Source: Deltaproteobacteria bacterium
Lineage (GTDB): Bacteria; Desulfobacterota; Syntrophobacteria; Syntrophobacterales; Syntrophobacteraceae
NCBI GenBank assembly: GCA_021780695.1
Contig: JAJXYD010000001.1
Location: forward strand, 62,001 to 126,000
Length of the DNA stretch: 64,000 bases
Direction: 5' to 3'
Under the pieces are notes generated by a model. That model was given only the letters and a program-made list of their open reading frames with translations, was not told the DNA's origin and ran no database searches. Shown one piece after another: positions 1 through 7,557 of this stretch. Position numbers and translations under genes: made by a program. The stretch's first letter is position 1; every line of letters begins with the position of its first letter.

Positions 1-150
1 TCCGCCATGCGCAAAGAAGCGCCAGCTTCAGCTTAAAAAATAACAGGTTATCGCCGGGGCCTAAAAACTGCTTCCCATCTCTTTTCCACCCCATTGCAGT
101 TCCTGTTCGATGTGCGCGCCCCTTGTTTCCCATCTGCTCCGGCGATATCT

Positions 151-405
151 CTACGACATTGCTCTGCCGCAACAACTGCCTGGAACGCATCCTTTTGATG
201 ATGGAGAACCTCCGCAGCACCCGGTATCGCCGGGGCCCGGCAGTTTTGCTTCGCTCTTGCCCCCCGAGAGGCTCGACGGGGTCGAAAGAAGCTTTCTAAG
301 ATCCGAGCCGCCGCACTTTTCGCAGCATACTTGCTCTCCGTCCGCATACACTATCTTTTCAAAAACATTGCCGCAGGTGGGACACGAAAATTCGAAGATC
401 GGCAT
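151..405 (-). CDS. FmdB-family zinc ribbon protein
   Basis: Small protein of 84 residues that opens with MPIFEF and carries two CxxC pairs within the first 35 residues, the zinc ribbon pattern of the FmdB/CxxC_CxxC_SSSS regulatory family. The tail is rich in Ser, Gly and Cys and low in predicted structure. The ATG at 403-405 is preceded by a good AAGGAGG ribosome site. The family is usually called putative regulatory because of FmdB beside formamidase genes, but its biochemical role is not established. It is followed upstream on the same strand by a NifX-like gene, so a link to metal cofactor handling is possible. A paralogue lies at 21927-22142. The family call is firm; the role is not. Confidence 0.85.
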   Translation of the reverse strand: MPIFEFSCPTCGNVFEKIVYADGEQVCCEKCGGSDLRKLLSTPSSLSGGKSEAKLPGPGDTGCCGGSPSSKGCVPGSCCGRAMS

Positions 406-454
406 AGTCCTTTTTCCTCCTTATTAAGGATGTTCAGGTTGGCTTTCCGCTTGG

Positions 455-1027
455 TTAAGGAACAGATTTTCTCGTCATGGCGGCCGAGCACCTGGGGCAG
501 CGAAGTTGCGAACAGGGGATTCCACGTTCGTGGGGCAGCGTGGCGGCGCATTCAGGGCATACGCAAAGGCCTCCCGGCCCTCCCGCGCCTCTTAGTGCCG
601 CCGGACCGGCCTCCGGGTCCTTTCGGGCAGGCGTTGGACCCTGGGGGCCTATGCCCGCGGCATTTGCTCCGCAGTGCGCCCCGCCTTTGTATCTGCGCTG
701 TCCCCGACATCCCGGGAGCCAATATCTGGGATTGTCCAGTGCGCCTTTGCGGTAAGCCTCAAGGACTTCGCCTATGTCGCCTGCGATTCCGTGGATGATT
801 TTTAAACCCAGGCTTTCGCCGTAGGTTAACATCTCGGGGCTAAGCGCGCCGCAGATCACTATCGTGATCCCCTGCCGGTGCAGGGAGCGCATGAGGGCGA
901 ACCTGTTGTCCTCGTGCACGTGCAGTTCCCGGCCGGCCTCGGGTCCCTTTTCGGAAACGATCATAATTTTTGAGCACCAATCCAGTACGGGCGCTACTCG
1001 GGCGCGAAAGACCGGGATGGCCACCAT
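455..1027 (-). CDS. NifX/NifB-type dinitrogenase iron-molybdenum cofactor domain protein with C-terminal Cys-rich tail
   Basis: Protein of about 190 residues. The N-terminal 100 residues match the NifX/NafY/C-terminal NifB fold: an MVAIPVF start, a strand with VSEKGPEAG and a GITIVICGALSP loop. A Pro/Gly-rich linker follows, then a tail with four CxxC-like cysteines resembling a zinc ribbon. I chose the ATG at 1025-1027 because TAAGGAG lies just upstream. The frame stays open for 73 more codons upstream, but those look noncoding. No nitrogenase genes are present, so this is probably one of the short NifX-like proteins that pair with Mrp/NBP35 ATPases and DUF5320 proteins in anaerobes. The divergent DUF5320 gene at 1333 fits that pattern. 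Confidence 0.82.
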   Translation of the reverse strand: MVAIPVFRARVAPVLDWCSKIMIVSEKGPEAGRELHVHEDNRFALMRSLHRQGITIVICGALSPEMLTYGESLGLKIIHGIAGDIGEVLEAYRKGALDNPRYWLPGCRGQRRYKGGAHCGANAAGIGPQGPTPARKDPEAGPAALRGAGGPGGLCVCPECAATLPHERGIPCSQLRCPRCSAAMTRKSVP

Positions 1028-1332
1028 ACTTATCTCCTTAGCTCTTTGTCTCGAAAAGTTCGCTCCGAATCCGGGTCCTTTTTGAATTATCAAAAAGCGC
1101 GCCATTCCAGCCAACCTCTGAAGAGGCGTTGAGCTGGCCTTGCCGGCAAAAAGGGGAGGGCAATAAAGGGCGCCAATCGTACCCTGTGCGCACAGATGAG
1201 GATGCAAATTGTTTCCACTTTTTGCGGGGCTATGCCTTGCGGTCATATTTTAAAGCCGTATCAGGCCTCTGGCACGGAGATTGTACTCTTTATCCTGCGG
1301 TGAAAATATCTTGACGAAAGGAGAGATTCGAC

Positions 1333-1689
1333 ATGCCTGGTTTTGATAGAACTGGACCGAGTGGCAAAGGCCCCATGACGGGCGGGATGAGAGGTGCCTG
1401 CACGGGCTTTGGCAGGGGCGGCGGCAGGGGGGTTGCCGATGTCGGTTCCATGGCCGGAACCGGTAGGGGTCGCGGTTGGAGAAACAGGTTTTTAAGCACG
1501 GGCTTGACCGGTCGGCAGTGCCGGGCGGGGTCGGGCTTGGGCGGTGGGCCTCAGAGAAACGATGCCGATTGGGACCTTGAAAGTGCCCCTCAAACTCAAT
1601 TGGATAGTCTGAAAGCCAGGGCCGGCTACCTGGAAAAGGCCCTTGATGGTATCAGAAAAAGCATTGAAAAGCTCCAATCCGGAAGCTGA
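1333..1689 (+). CDS. DUF5320 family protein
   Basis: Protein of 118 residues. The first 45 residues are Gly/Met/Arg rich and begin MPGFDRTGPSGKGPMTGG, the hallmark of DUF5320. The C-terminal 35 residues form a predicted coiled coil (SLKARAGYLEKALDGIRKSI). A GAAAGGAGAG ribosome site precedes the ATG. Members are small, of unknown function, and common in anaerobes beside NifX-like proteins and Mrp-type iron-sulfur ATPases. Here the divergent neighbour is a NifX-like gene and the downstream neighbour a flavin oxidoreductase. A role in iron-sulfur or metal-cofactor handling is inferred from neighbourhood only. Confidence 0.8.
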   Translation: MPGFDRTGPSGKGPMTGGMRGACTGFGRGGGRGVADVGSMAGTGRGRGWRNRFLSTGLTGRQCRAGSGLGGGPQRNDADWDLESAPQTQLDSLKARAGYLEKALDGIRKSIEKLQSGS

Positions 1690-1719
1690 TTGGTGAATCC
1701 CGCGCGTTGGAGCGCTATG

Positions 1720-1777
1720 GCGTTCCCTTTCCGATAGAGAGGCATTAACTCTTAGGGTCGCTTCGGAAAGGGAGCGT
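1720..1777 (+). repeat. Long inverted repeat between DUF5320 gene and selenoprotein gene
   Basis: Arms 1720-1734 and 1763-1777 pair over about 15 bases with one mismatch (GCGTTCCCTTTCCGA against TCGGAAAGGGAGCGT), around a 28-base loop. No U tract follows, so it is not a standard intrinsic terminator. It may be an attenuator, an RNA processing site or a stabilising hairpin in the leader of the next gene, which starts at 1824. Confidence 0.5.
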
Positions 1778-1823
1778 TGGGAGATCAAAGGCTTGAGAAG
1801 CCGCAACTCGAAGGAGATGTTTT

Positions 1824-3176
1824 GTGAAAAACGGAGAAAAATTAGTGATCGTTGGATGCAGCGGTTCAGGTGGTCCGGCTGCCATGCTGGCAAAAAAGTT
1901 GATGCCTGAGGTTGACATTACCGTTATTCGCAAGGAGGAGTTTTTTATCGTAAGGTGAGCTCTCCCTCACGTAGTGGCCGGGCTGGCCACGGGACAATCC
2001 ATCGTTGTTGCGGACAAAATGCTCGAGAGCGCCGGGATTAAGGTCGTACAAGACGAGGTGACAAAAGTCGATCCGGTCAATAAGACCGTTACCGTGGCCG
2101 AAGGCCGGGTCTTTAGCTATGACAAGCTTTTCCTTGCAACCGGGGCGAGCGCCATCATGCCCCCTATCGAGGGCAAGGATTTGGCCGGCGTTATGACTCT
2201 GCGCGGTCTTCCGGATGCCGAGAAAATAAAATCCTACATAGCCGAACGCAATGCCGTCAACATTGTCTTTATCGGAGCGGGTTTTATAAGCATGGAAGTC
2301 GCCTCGCTTCTGGTTGAAAACATGGAACGAAAGCTAAATGTTTCGATCGTGGAGTTTATGAACCGTCCTCTTCCCCTCATGCTCGACAAGGATATGGCCG
2401 ATGTTGTCCAGGCCTACCTTGAAGAAAAGGGGCTAAAGATTTTTACAGGCGAAAAGGCTGAAAAAATCGTCGGAAACGGTAAGGTTGACGGTGTGTTGTT
2501 GGGATCGGGCAAAAAACTCGATGCCGATTTGGTCTTCATAAACGTTGGCGCCAGGGCAAATGTCGAACTGGCCGAGCAGATCGGACTTGAGATGGGGCGC
2601 TTCGGCATCAAGGTAAACAAGTACCAGGAAACATCGAATCCCGATATCCTTGCGGGTGGCGACTGCGTGGAAAAAATCAATTTCATTACCAAAAAGCCCA
2701 CCCCCGGACGGCTTCGAGGGCCTGCGGTAATGCAGGGCCGTCTTGCCGCAAAACGGCTGGCCGGCTATGACATCGAATTTCCAGGCGTCCTGGACGCCGG
2801 GGGCTGCAAGATGTTTGATATGACCGTCAGCGCCACCGGTTTTTCGGAGGAAAGGGCCGCGGAAGAAGGCTTTCAAAGCGTGTGCGCTACTGTTGATTCC
2901 AGAAGCAAGCACGTAATGATTCCCGGCATGAAACCCTGGAAGATCAAGCTGATCTTTGATAAAAAGACCCGGAAACTGATCGGAGGCCAAATTGTGAGCC
3001 ATGCGGTTGCACCGGCAAAAGAAATCGATGCCGTCACCGCTTTTATCCTGGCGGGAAAAACGATCGAGGAATTGACAACCTTTACTTGCGCCTGCAATCC
3101 CGACATCTCCTCTGAACCAAGCGCCGAACCAATCACGGTTGCCGCCGAACAGGCGCTCCAAAAATTGAAGCTTTGA
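1824..3176 (+). CDS. Selenocysteine-containing FAD-dependent NAD(P)-disulfide oxidoreductase (CoA-disulfide reductase/NADH oxidase type)
   Basis: Read through an in-frame TGA at 1956-1958, the frame gives 450 residues. The GTG start at 1824 has AAGGAGATG upstream. Residues 8-20 form the dinucleotide motif VIVGCSGSGGPAA. Residue 45 is the TGA codon in the context FFIVR-U-ALPHVV. CoA-disulfide reductase, NADH oxidase and NADH peroxidase carry their single redox cysteine here (Cys42/43, usually followed by LPY). A second nucleotide motif, VFIGAGFISMEVA, lies near residue 145, and LAGGDC near residue 275. The C-terminal dimerisation domain is intact through the final 120 residues. Only the sense-coded part from 1974 would be found by a standard gene caller, and that product would lack the FAD site and the catalytic residue. 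Rubrerythrin follows 240 bases downstream, which suggests a redox or oxidative-stress role. A TGC-to-TGA sequencing error is the main alternative. Confidence 0.82.
1959..1994 (+). promoter_or_regulatory. Bacterial SECIS element
   Basis: Immediately downstream of the TGA, bases 1974-1979 (GTGGCC) pair perfectly with 1985-1990 (GGCCAC) around a five-base loop GGGCT. A short lower stem, TCCC 1963-1966 with GGGA 1991-1994, sits beyond a 5'-side bulge. The apical loop starts 22 bases after the TGA and begins with G. This matches the bacterial SECIS rule of a small hairpin about 16-37 bases after UGA with G in the first loop positions, as in fdhF. The hairpin lies inside the coding region, as required for SelB. 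Confidence 0.75.
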
Positions 3177-3202
3177 AAAAAACGCGTAAAATTTCTCTAT
3201 AG

Positions 3203-3236
3203 CCTCCCTGCCTGTCACTACGGCAGGCAAGGGAGG
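3203..3236 (+). terminator. Probable terminator hairpin after the selenoprotein gene
   Basis: Arms CCTCCCTGCCTG (3203-3214) and CAGGCAAGGGAGG (3224-3236) pair over 12 bases with one bulged A. The following sequence ATAATTTC is only moderately T-rich, so termination may be weak. The hairpin lies 27 bases past the stop codon. Confidence 0.5.
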
Positions 3237-3415
3237 ATAATTTCAATCCCATGGCGGCCTTGAGCCAACTCTTGATTCTTCTTTGCCGTGTTAAGGGCAA
3301 AAGTTTGACTTTATCCGCACCCATTCTTATTTTCTAGCTCTCAGTCGGTGGGGTGGCGGCTTCATGCGCCGCCGCCTTTCTTGCATCCATCCTTTTAAAA
3401 ACCGGGAGCATACAA

Positions 3416-3910
3416 ATGTCCAAGACTGAAAAGGACCTGATGGACGCCTTTGCCGGTGAATCACAGGCAAACAGGAGGTATCTGGCTTATTCGCAAAAGG
3501 CCGAAGACGAATTTCTTCACGGGGTGGCCAAGCTTTTCCGCGCGATCGCCGCGGCTGAAACGATTCACGCCATCAAACATCTGCGAACGGCGGGCAAGGT
3601 CAAAAGCACCAAAGAAAATCTTGAAGACGCCATAGCCGGAGAGACCCATGAATTCCGCAAAATGTATCCCGAAATGATTGCCCATGCCAAGGAAGAAGGC
3701 AATAAATCCGCTGAAATTGGCTTTGATTACGCCAACAAGGTGGAGGCCCTGCATGCGAAGCTTTATGAGCAGGCTCTTGCCGATCCGGACAATTTTCCCG
3801 TTCAGGACTACTATGTGTGTAAAATTTGCGGCTACACCGTCGCTAAAGATATTCCGGGCATCTGCCCGGTTTGTGGGGCCAACTCCAAGGCCTTTTTCAA
3901 GGTGGAATAA
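3416..3910 (+). CDS. rbr: Rubrerythrin
   Basis: Protein of 164 residues with the two parts of a rubrerythrin. An N-terminal ferritin-like diiron domain shows the GESQANRRY segment, an E-x-x-H pair near residue 52 and a second ExxH-type segment near residue 90. The C-terminal rubredoxin-like domain has CKICGY and CPVCGA, holding one Fe(Cys)4 site. It acts in the cytoplasm as an NADH-linked peroxidase in anaerobes, normally with a flavoprotein and rubredoxin as electron donors. I chose the ATG at 3416, where homology begins; the longer frame from 3353 adds an unlikely leader. The selenium flavoprotein upstream is a candidate partner, though a terminator-like hairpin separates them. Confidence 0.93.
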   Translation: MSKTEKDLMDAFAGESQANRRYLAYSQKAEDEFLHGVAKLFRAIAAAETIHAIKHLRTAGKVKSTKENLEDAIAGETHEFRKMYPEMIAHAKEEGNKSAEIGFDYANKVEALHAKLYEQALADPDNFPVQDYYVCKICGYTVAKDIPGICPVCGANSKAFFKVE

Positions 3911-3925
3911 AGGAGCCGGGCGGCT

Positions 3926-4882
3926 TTAATCGGCAAGCCCGGGTAGCCCAGGGAGGCCCCGCGCTTTGCGTACGCCTCTAAGGATCGCCTGCTCGACGGC
4001 TATGACGGCCAGGGCTCCCACCAGGCTAACCTCCACGCCCTCTATGCTGCCGCGGCTAAGGGCGAACAGGGTATCTCCGTCATATTGGGTGTGAGCAGGA
4101 AAGACGGTTCGCGCAAGTCCGTCATGGGCCATCTGGGCCACCTTGGTCAATTGCACCTTGTTTAAAATCGCGTTGGTTGCTATCGCTCCGACTACGGTGT
4201 TTTGCCGTGCAAATCCCTCGGTAAAGGTGCTCATCTTCTTTAGGGCGCGGATAGTATCGCCTCCCTCGGGCGCGCTCCTTGAGCCCGCGATCTTTATCCC
4301 CGTTGCCGGGTCGTAGACCTCTCCGAAAGCGTTTACCACTATCAAGGCGCCAACCTTTAGCCCTGCGGCCCCGCTTACCAGGCTGCTTCCAACCCCTGCT
4401 TTGACGCATTGCGCGGACCCGAAAAGCTTTGCAACCGTCGCACCGCTTCCCGCCCCCACGCTGCCTTCCCAAACGGTTTGCGAAGACGCCGCGCGGCAGG
4501 CTTCCAAGGCAAGTCTGGCGTCCGGATAGATCGAAGTCCTGTTAATATTGAGGTCGAAAATAATTGCTCCTGCAACTATGGGCACATTCCCGTGGCCGGT
4601 GGAAAATCCCTCGTTTCGCTCCTTTAAATAGTCTCTTAGGCCTTCTGCGCAGCTTAACCCGAAGGCGCTTCCGCCCGAAAAGAAAAGACCGTTGATATTT
4701 TCAACCAGGTTGATTGGGTTAAGCGTGTCCGTACCGTATGTGCCTGGCGCTCCACCCCTTATATCCACTCCCGCGGCCGCGCCCCCTTGGGGCAAAATAA
4801 CAGTGCACCCGCTGCAAATACCGTCGATTTGCGCATGGCCTACCAGTATTCCCTCTATGCCCGTGATAGTGTCGTTTGCCAT
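3926..4882 (-). CDS. P1-family (DmpA/NylC-type) peptidase, autoprocessing N-terminal nucleophile hydrolase
   Basis: Protein of 318 residues matching family S58/P1 over its whole length (ITGIEGILVGHAQ, GGAPGTYGTD, INGLFFSGGSAFGL, and VGAGSGATVAK near 142). These enzymes cleave themselves to expose an N-terminal Ser or Thr. Here an Asn228-Thr229 pair followed by VVGAIATNA matches the Asn/Thr processing site of nylon-oligomer hydrolase NylC rather than the Gly-Ser site of DmpA. Later motifs HDGLAR and FPAHTQYDGDT are also typical. The substrate is unknown; relatives act on beta-peptides, D-amino-acid amides or amide oligomers. An AGAGG site precedes the ATG. The gene follows the HD gene by 12 bases, so the two are likely cotranscribed. 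Confidence 0.88.
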   Translation of the reverse strand: MANDTITGIEGILVGHAQIDGICSGCTVILPQGGAAAGVDIRGGAPGTYGTDTLNPINLVENINGLFFSGGSAFGLSCAEGLRDYLKERNEGFSTGHGNVPIVAGAIIFDLNINRTSIYPDARLALEACRAASSQTVWEGSVGAGSGATVAKLFGSAQCVKAGVGSSLVSGAAGLKVGALIVVNAFGEVYDPATGIKIAGSRSAPEGGDTIRALKKMSTFTEGFARQNTVVGAIATNAILNKVQLTKVAQMAHDGLARTVFPAHTQYDGDTLFALSRGSIEGVEVSLVGALAVIAVEQAILRGVRKARGLPGLPGLAD

Positions 4883-4894
4883 CTTAGCCTCTTT

Positions 4895-5641
4895 CTAATA
4901 ATGCTCGATAAGGTAGCGGTAGATTTCCTTTCCTATCGTCAGGCCGTTTTCGACTATCTCCGGGCCAAATTGCCTCCCCGTTGCGGTCCTGAAGGTGTCG
5001 ATGATGCTTGCCGCCCCGGACATACCCCAGGGAAATTTTCCTATCAGTTCCCGTGGGCTAATGCTCTGGTAATCCATCATGTGCCAGAGCATGTGTGTGA
5101 AGGTGTCCGCTCCCCAGCGAAATTTGTCCGCATCGTAGAGACAGTCGCTTATAAGCTGCGCCCACTGCGGCCCGGAAGACTCCGAAGAGGCGAAGGCCTC
5201 ATGATTTCTAATGGCCTCGCTTATAGAGAGGATTTCTTCCTGGCTTAGAGAAAAGTTTAGCAGAACAACTTTGGCCTTCTCGGCCCCCGACTGGGCGTGG
5301 TTTTGTTGGTCGCGGCAGATGTCGTGCAGGACTCCGGCGTATATCCCAACCACCATAAGTTGCTCGACCGCCGAAGGGTCCATGTGGTTTCCATCCGTTT
5401 CTATGTGAAGGAGGGCCGCACAGTCGATACTGACCCGGGAGCTGTGGTAGACGCCGTGGCCAAGCGTTTCATTGTATTCGGGCTCGACAATCCCTCTTAG
5501 CCGTAACACTTCAGGATGGTTGTAGAAAAGCCTTTTCGCCACCCCCAGTTCGGCTTTGAACCGGGTGTAGAAACCCGGAAGAGGATGCCTTGAGGCTATC
5601 CTCTCGGCTTCCCTCTGTAATTTGCAGGTGATATCGTTCAT
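4895..5641 (-). CDS. HD-domain metal-dependent phosphohydrolase
   Basis: Protein of 248 residues with an HD-domain signature: GHGVYHSSRV near 62-71, LHDICRD near 104, a further NHEAF segment near 147 and DADKFRW near 172. These give the H...HD...D metal ligands of the superfamily. The substrate is not evident; nucleotide or cyclic-nucleotide hydrolysis is common in the family. An AAGGG ribosome site precedes the ATG. It is the first gene of a probable two-gene unit with the P1 peptidase. Confidence 0.78.
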   Translation of the reverse strand: MNDITCKLQREAERIASRHPLPGFYTRFKAELGVAKRLFYNHPEVLRLRGIVEPEYNETLGHGVYHSSRVSIDCAALLHIETDGNHMDPSAVEQLMVVGIYAGVLHDICRDQQNHAQSGAEKAKVVLLNFSLSQEEILSISEAIRNHEAFASSESSGPQWAQLISDCLYDADKFRWGADTFTHMLWHMMDYQSISPRELIGKFPWGMSGAASIIDTFRTATGRQFGPEIVENGLTIGKEIYRYLIEHY

Positions 5642-6096
5642 CTGTTGCCCTTTTATCCGCTCTTCGCGCTACCTGGTATTTCAGTTCGCTATGTTACAGC
5701 AGTCGGAATTTTTCGGCAATAAGGCGTCCAAAGTCTTAACCGTTTAACATTTCCAGGGTTTCCCTCCTGTTGCTCCCTTGGTCCTCCAGGTCGTTAGCGG
5801 CACATCGGTTTAGTGAAGTCCAAACACGATGAGTCGTGGATAAGTCGGATCGACGGTAGGGTGAATCTGGATGAGGGCTAAACCGGGCGTCTTTTTTTGT
5901 GTGACTTTTCTTATGAAAAAAGAGTCGATTTATTGTAATATGTTACGCCTATGTTGGCGTGGTATTTGTCAGGTCAATTTAGGACGGGTTTTGCACTGAC
6001 TGGTTTCATGGACTGGAGAGATTTCCCGTATGGAACTTGCAACTATTCAGCATTCCATTTAAAAAACCAATACTTATGCAAATCGTGGAGAAGTCG
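5642..6096. other. Intergenic region, divergent promoters expected
   Basis: About 455 bases between the divergent HD gene and the PEP-CTERM gene. I see no open frame worth calling. It contains a T-rich stretch near 5888-5940, a short hairpin ACGCC/GGCGT at 5945-5960, and a weak sigma-54-like site that overlaps the hairpin. Confidence 0.5.
5955..5970 (+). promoter_or_regulatory. Weak candidate sigma-54 promoter for the C39-like PEP-CTERM gene
   Basis: TGGCGTGGTATTTGTC keeps the -24 GG and the correct 10-base spacing, but the -12 GC is GT. It lies 127 bases before the start codon. PEP-CTERM genes are often sigma-54 controlled in other bacteria, which raises its plausibility. The match alone is weak. 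Confidence 0.3.
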
Positions 6097-6929
6097 ATGA
6101 ATGGGAGAAAAATAAAAAAACGCCCTGTCAAAAGTGCGATACGAGCTATTGCAACGCTTTTTTTTTGCTGATATCTTGCACTGTGGCCCACGCCGAAACG
6201 ATATTGCTTTCAAATGTTCCTGACTATGCATGGCAATATGGCTGTAGTCCGACATCGGCCACCATGTTGGTCGCCTATTACGCTTATAACGGCTACGACG
6301 GCCAATCATATTCCAACCTGATGCCCGGCTTTTCGTCTGTGCCTCTCAACTCTTATTCCGATCCATCCGTGGTGGATAGCGTTATTAATACGATGGCTAC
6401 CGATATGGGCACTGATAAGGGCTTGCCTGCAAGTTCGACCGGGACTGGAGATACCACTTTCTGGTATGCTCTTGACGGTGAGAAATGGACTGTGGCTGAC
6501 GATCTCGCATATGGCTATACGCCAAGTCTTGAAGACGGTCTATATAAGTATATAACCTTAGCCGGATACAATATCGATGCCTCGGATGTCTTTAATCAGC
6601 TAATATACGGTTACGATCACAATACGCAGGGATTTACCTTTGCTCAATTTGAAGCTCAAATAAATGACGGCATTCCGCTCATGGTTGAACTAGACGGCCA
6701 TTCGATGCTGGGCTATGGCTACAGCACAGACAATGGCACCGACACAATTTATGTTCATGACACGTGGAATTCCGGCGGGGGTACTATGGCATGGGGAGGC
6801 GACTATGGCGGAATGCAGATGGTGGCGGTAACCGACTTCCTTCCCGTTCCCGAACCCTGCGGCCTTCTTCTTGATGTCGTCTGCCTGCTTGGACTGGCGG
6901 TATTCAGAATTAAGTCACCGGCAGCTTAA
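6097..6929 (+). CDS. Secreted C39-like cysteine peptidase fold with PEP-CTERM anchor; frame broken at a T9 tract
   Basis: The main frame encodes VPDYAWQYGCSPTSA (candidate catalytic Cys), then GHSMLGYGYS (His) and HDTWN (Asp/Asn), the layout of C39-like peptidases. It ends in VPEP, a hydrophobic stretch and Arg-Ile-Lys, the PEP-CTERM exosortase sorting signal. The signal peptide start lies in another frame. ATG 6097, with GGAG upstream, encodes MNGRKIKKRPVKSAIRAIAT and then enters nine T residues at 6158-6166, after which that frame stops at TGA 6169. One extra T would give ...TLFFLLISCTVAHA-E, a perfect signal peptide, and a 277-residue protein. The internal TTG at 6165 is a poor alternative start. 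This is either a sequencing indel, a phase-variable tract or transcriptional slippage. No exosortase gene is in the window. Confidence 0.72.
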
Positions 6930-7270
6930 AACATTTCTTCCGTCAAAAGGCTCCCAAAGAGTAGAAAGGGACGGTTTTGAGCATTACCCAACGCCGCGCG
7001 TCTCTCCAGGATTTTCTATGCTCGCAAAGCCTTTGTTGAGCAGTCGGGCGACCTGGAGGATTCGTACCCTGCCAAACTACCTTTGATTGACATTTGCGCG
7101 GGCAAATCCCAAAATACCCCGCCGGAAGAAATAACAAGGCCCCATGGCGCCAATGATCGGACCGCACACGCAAATCCCCCCGGTCTCCAGGGATTATCAA
7201 AGCGGGAAACGCCCGGTCACAGTGGCTTGAGGGACCCCACTCCCAAAACTTGGGAAGGCCCCTTTTTACA
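6930..7270. other. Intergenic region between convergent genes
   Basis: About 340 bases between the convergent PEP-CTERM gene and minE. A 111-codon minus-strand frame exists but has no ribosome site, an unusual composition and no recognisable motif. I regard it as noncoding. No clear terminator hairpin is visible. Confidence 0.45.
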
Positions 7271-7543
7271 TTAATCACTGTTTTTTGAGTTTCTGAATAC
7301 CCTCTTTACCTGAACGTTGGAAATGAGAGCCATAAAGTCCTTGCCCTGCTCCAAGTCGACCTTTACGGACCCACCCTCTATTTCCATATACCTGGATAAG
7401 ACTTGTATTATATCGTTTTTTACCGCTTCCATCACATCTGGGGTGATGTCGATGCGGTCATGCATGAGGACGAACTGCATCCTCTTGCGGGCAACCTGAC
7501 CGCTGGCCCCGTCTCCCCAAATGCGCCGCAAAATTCCAAGCAT
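7271..7543 (-). CDS. minE: Cell division topological specificity factor MinE
   Basis: Protein of 90 residues, the usual MinE length. The N-terminal amphipathic segment MLGILRRIWG is followed by the anti-MinCD helix region (ARKRMQFVLMHDR) and the topological specificity domain (LSRYMEIEGGSVKVDLE). It stimulates MinD ATPase at the membrane and drives pole-to-pole oscillation so that the Z ring forms at midcell. An AAAGGAGACAGG site precedes the ATG. It is the third gene of minC-minD-minE and lies 14 bases after minD. Confidence 0.95.
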   Translation of the reverse strand: MLGILRRIWGDGASGQVARKRMQFVLMHDRIDITPDVMEAVKNDIIQVLSRYMEIEGGSVKVDLEQGKDFMALISNVQVKRVFRNSKNSD

Positions 7544-7557
7544 TCGCCTGTCTCCTT

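Noticed and set aside
1..36. Short frame ending TAA at 34-36 that could be the C-terminus of an upstream gene
   Set aside because: Only eleven codons are visible and there is no family signal, so it cannot be supported.
6943..7278. 111-codon minus-strand frame before minE
   Set aside because: It overlaps the minE end region, has no ribosome site and shows noncoding composition.
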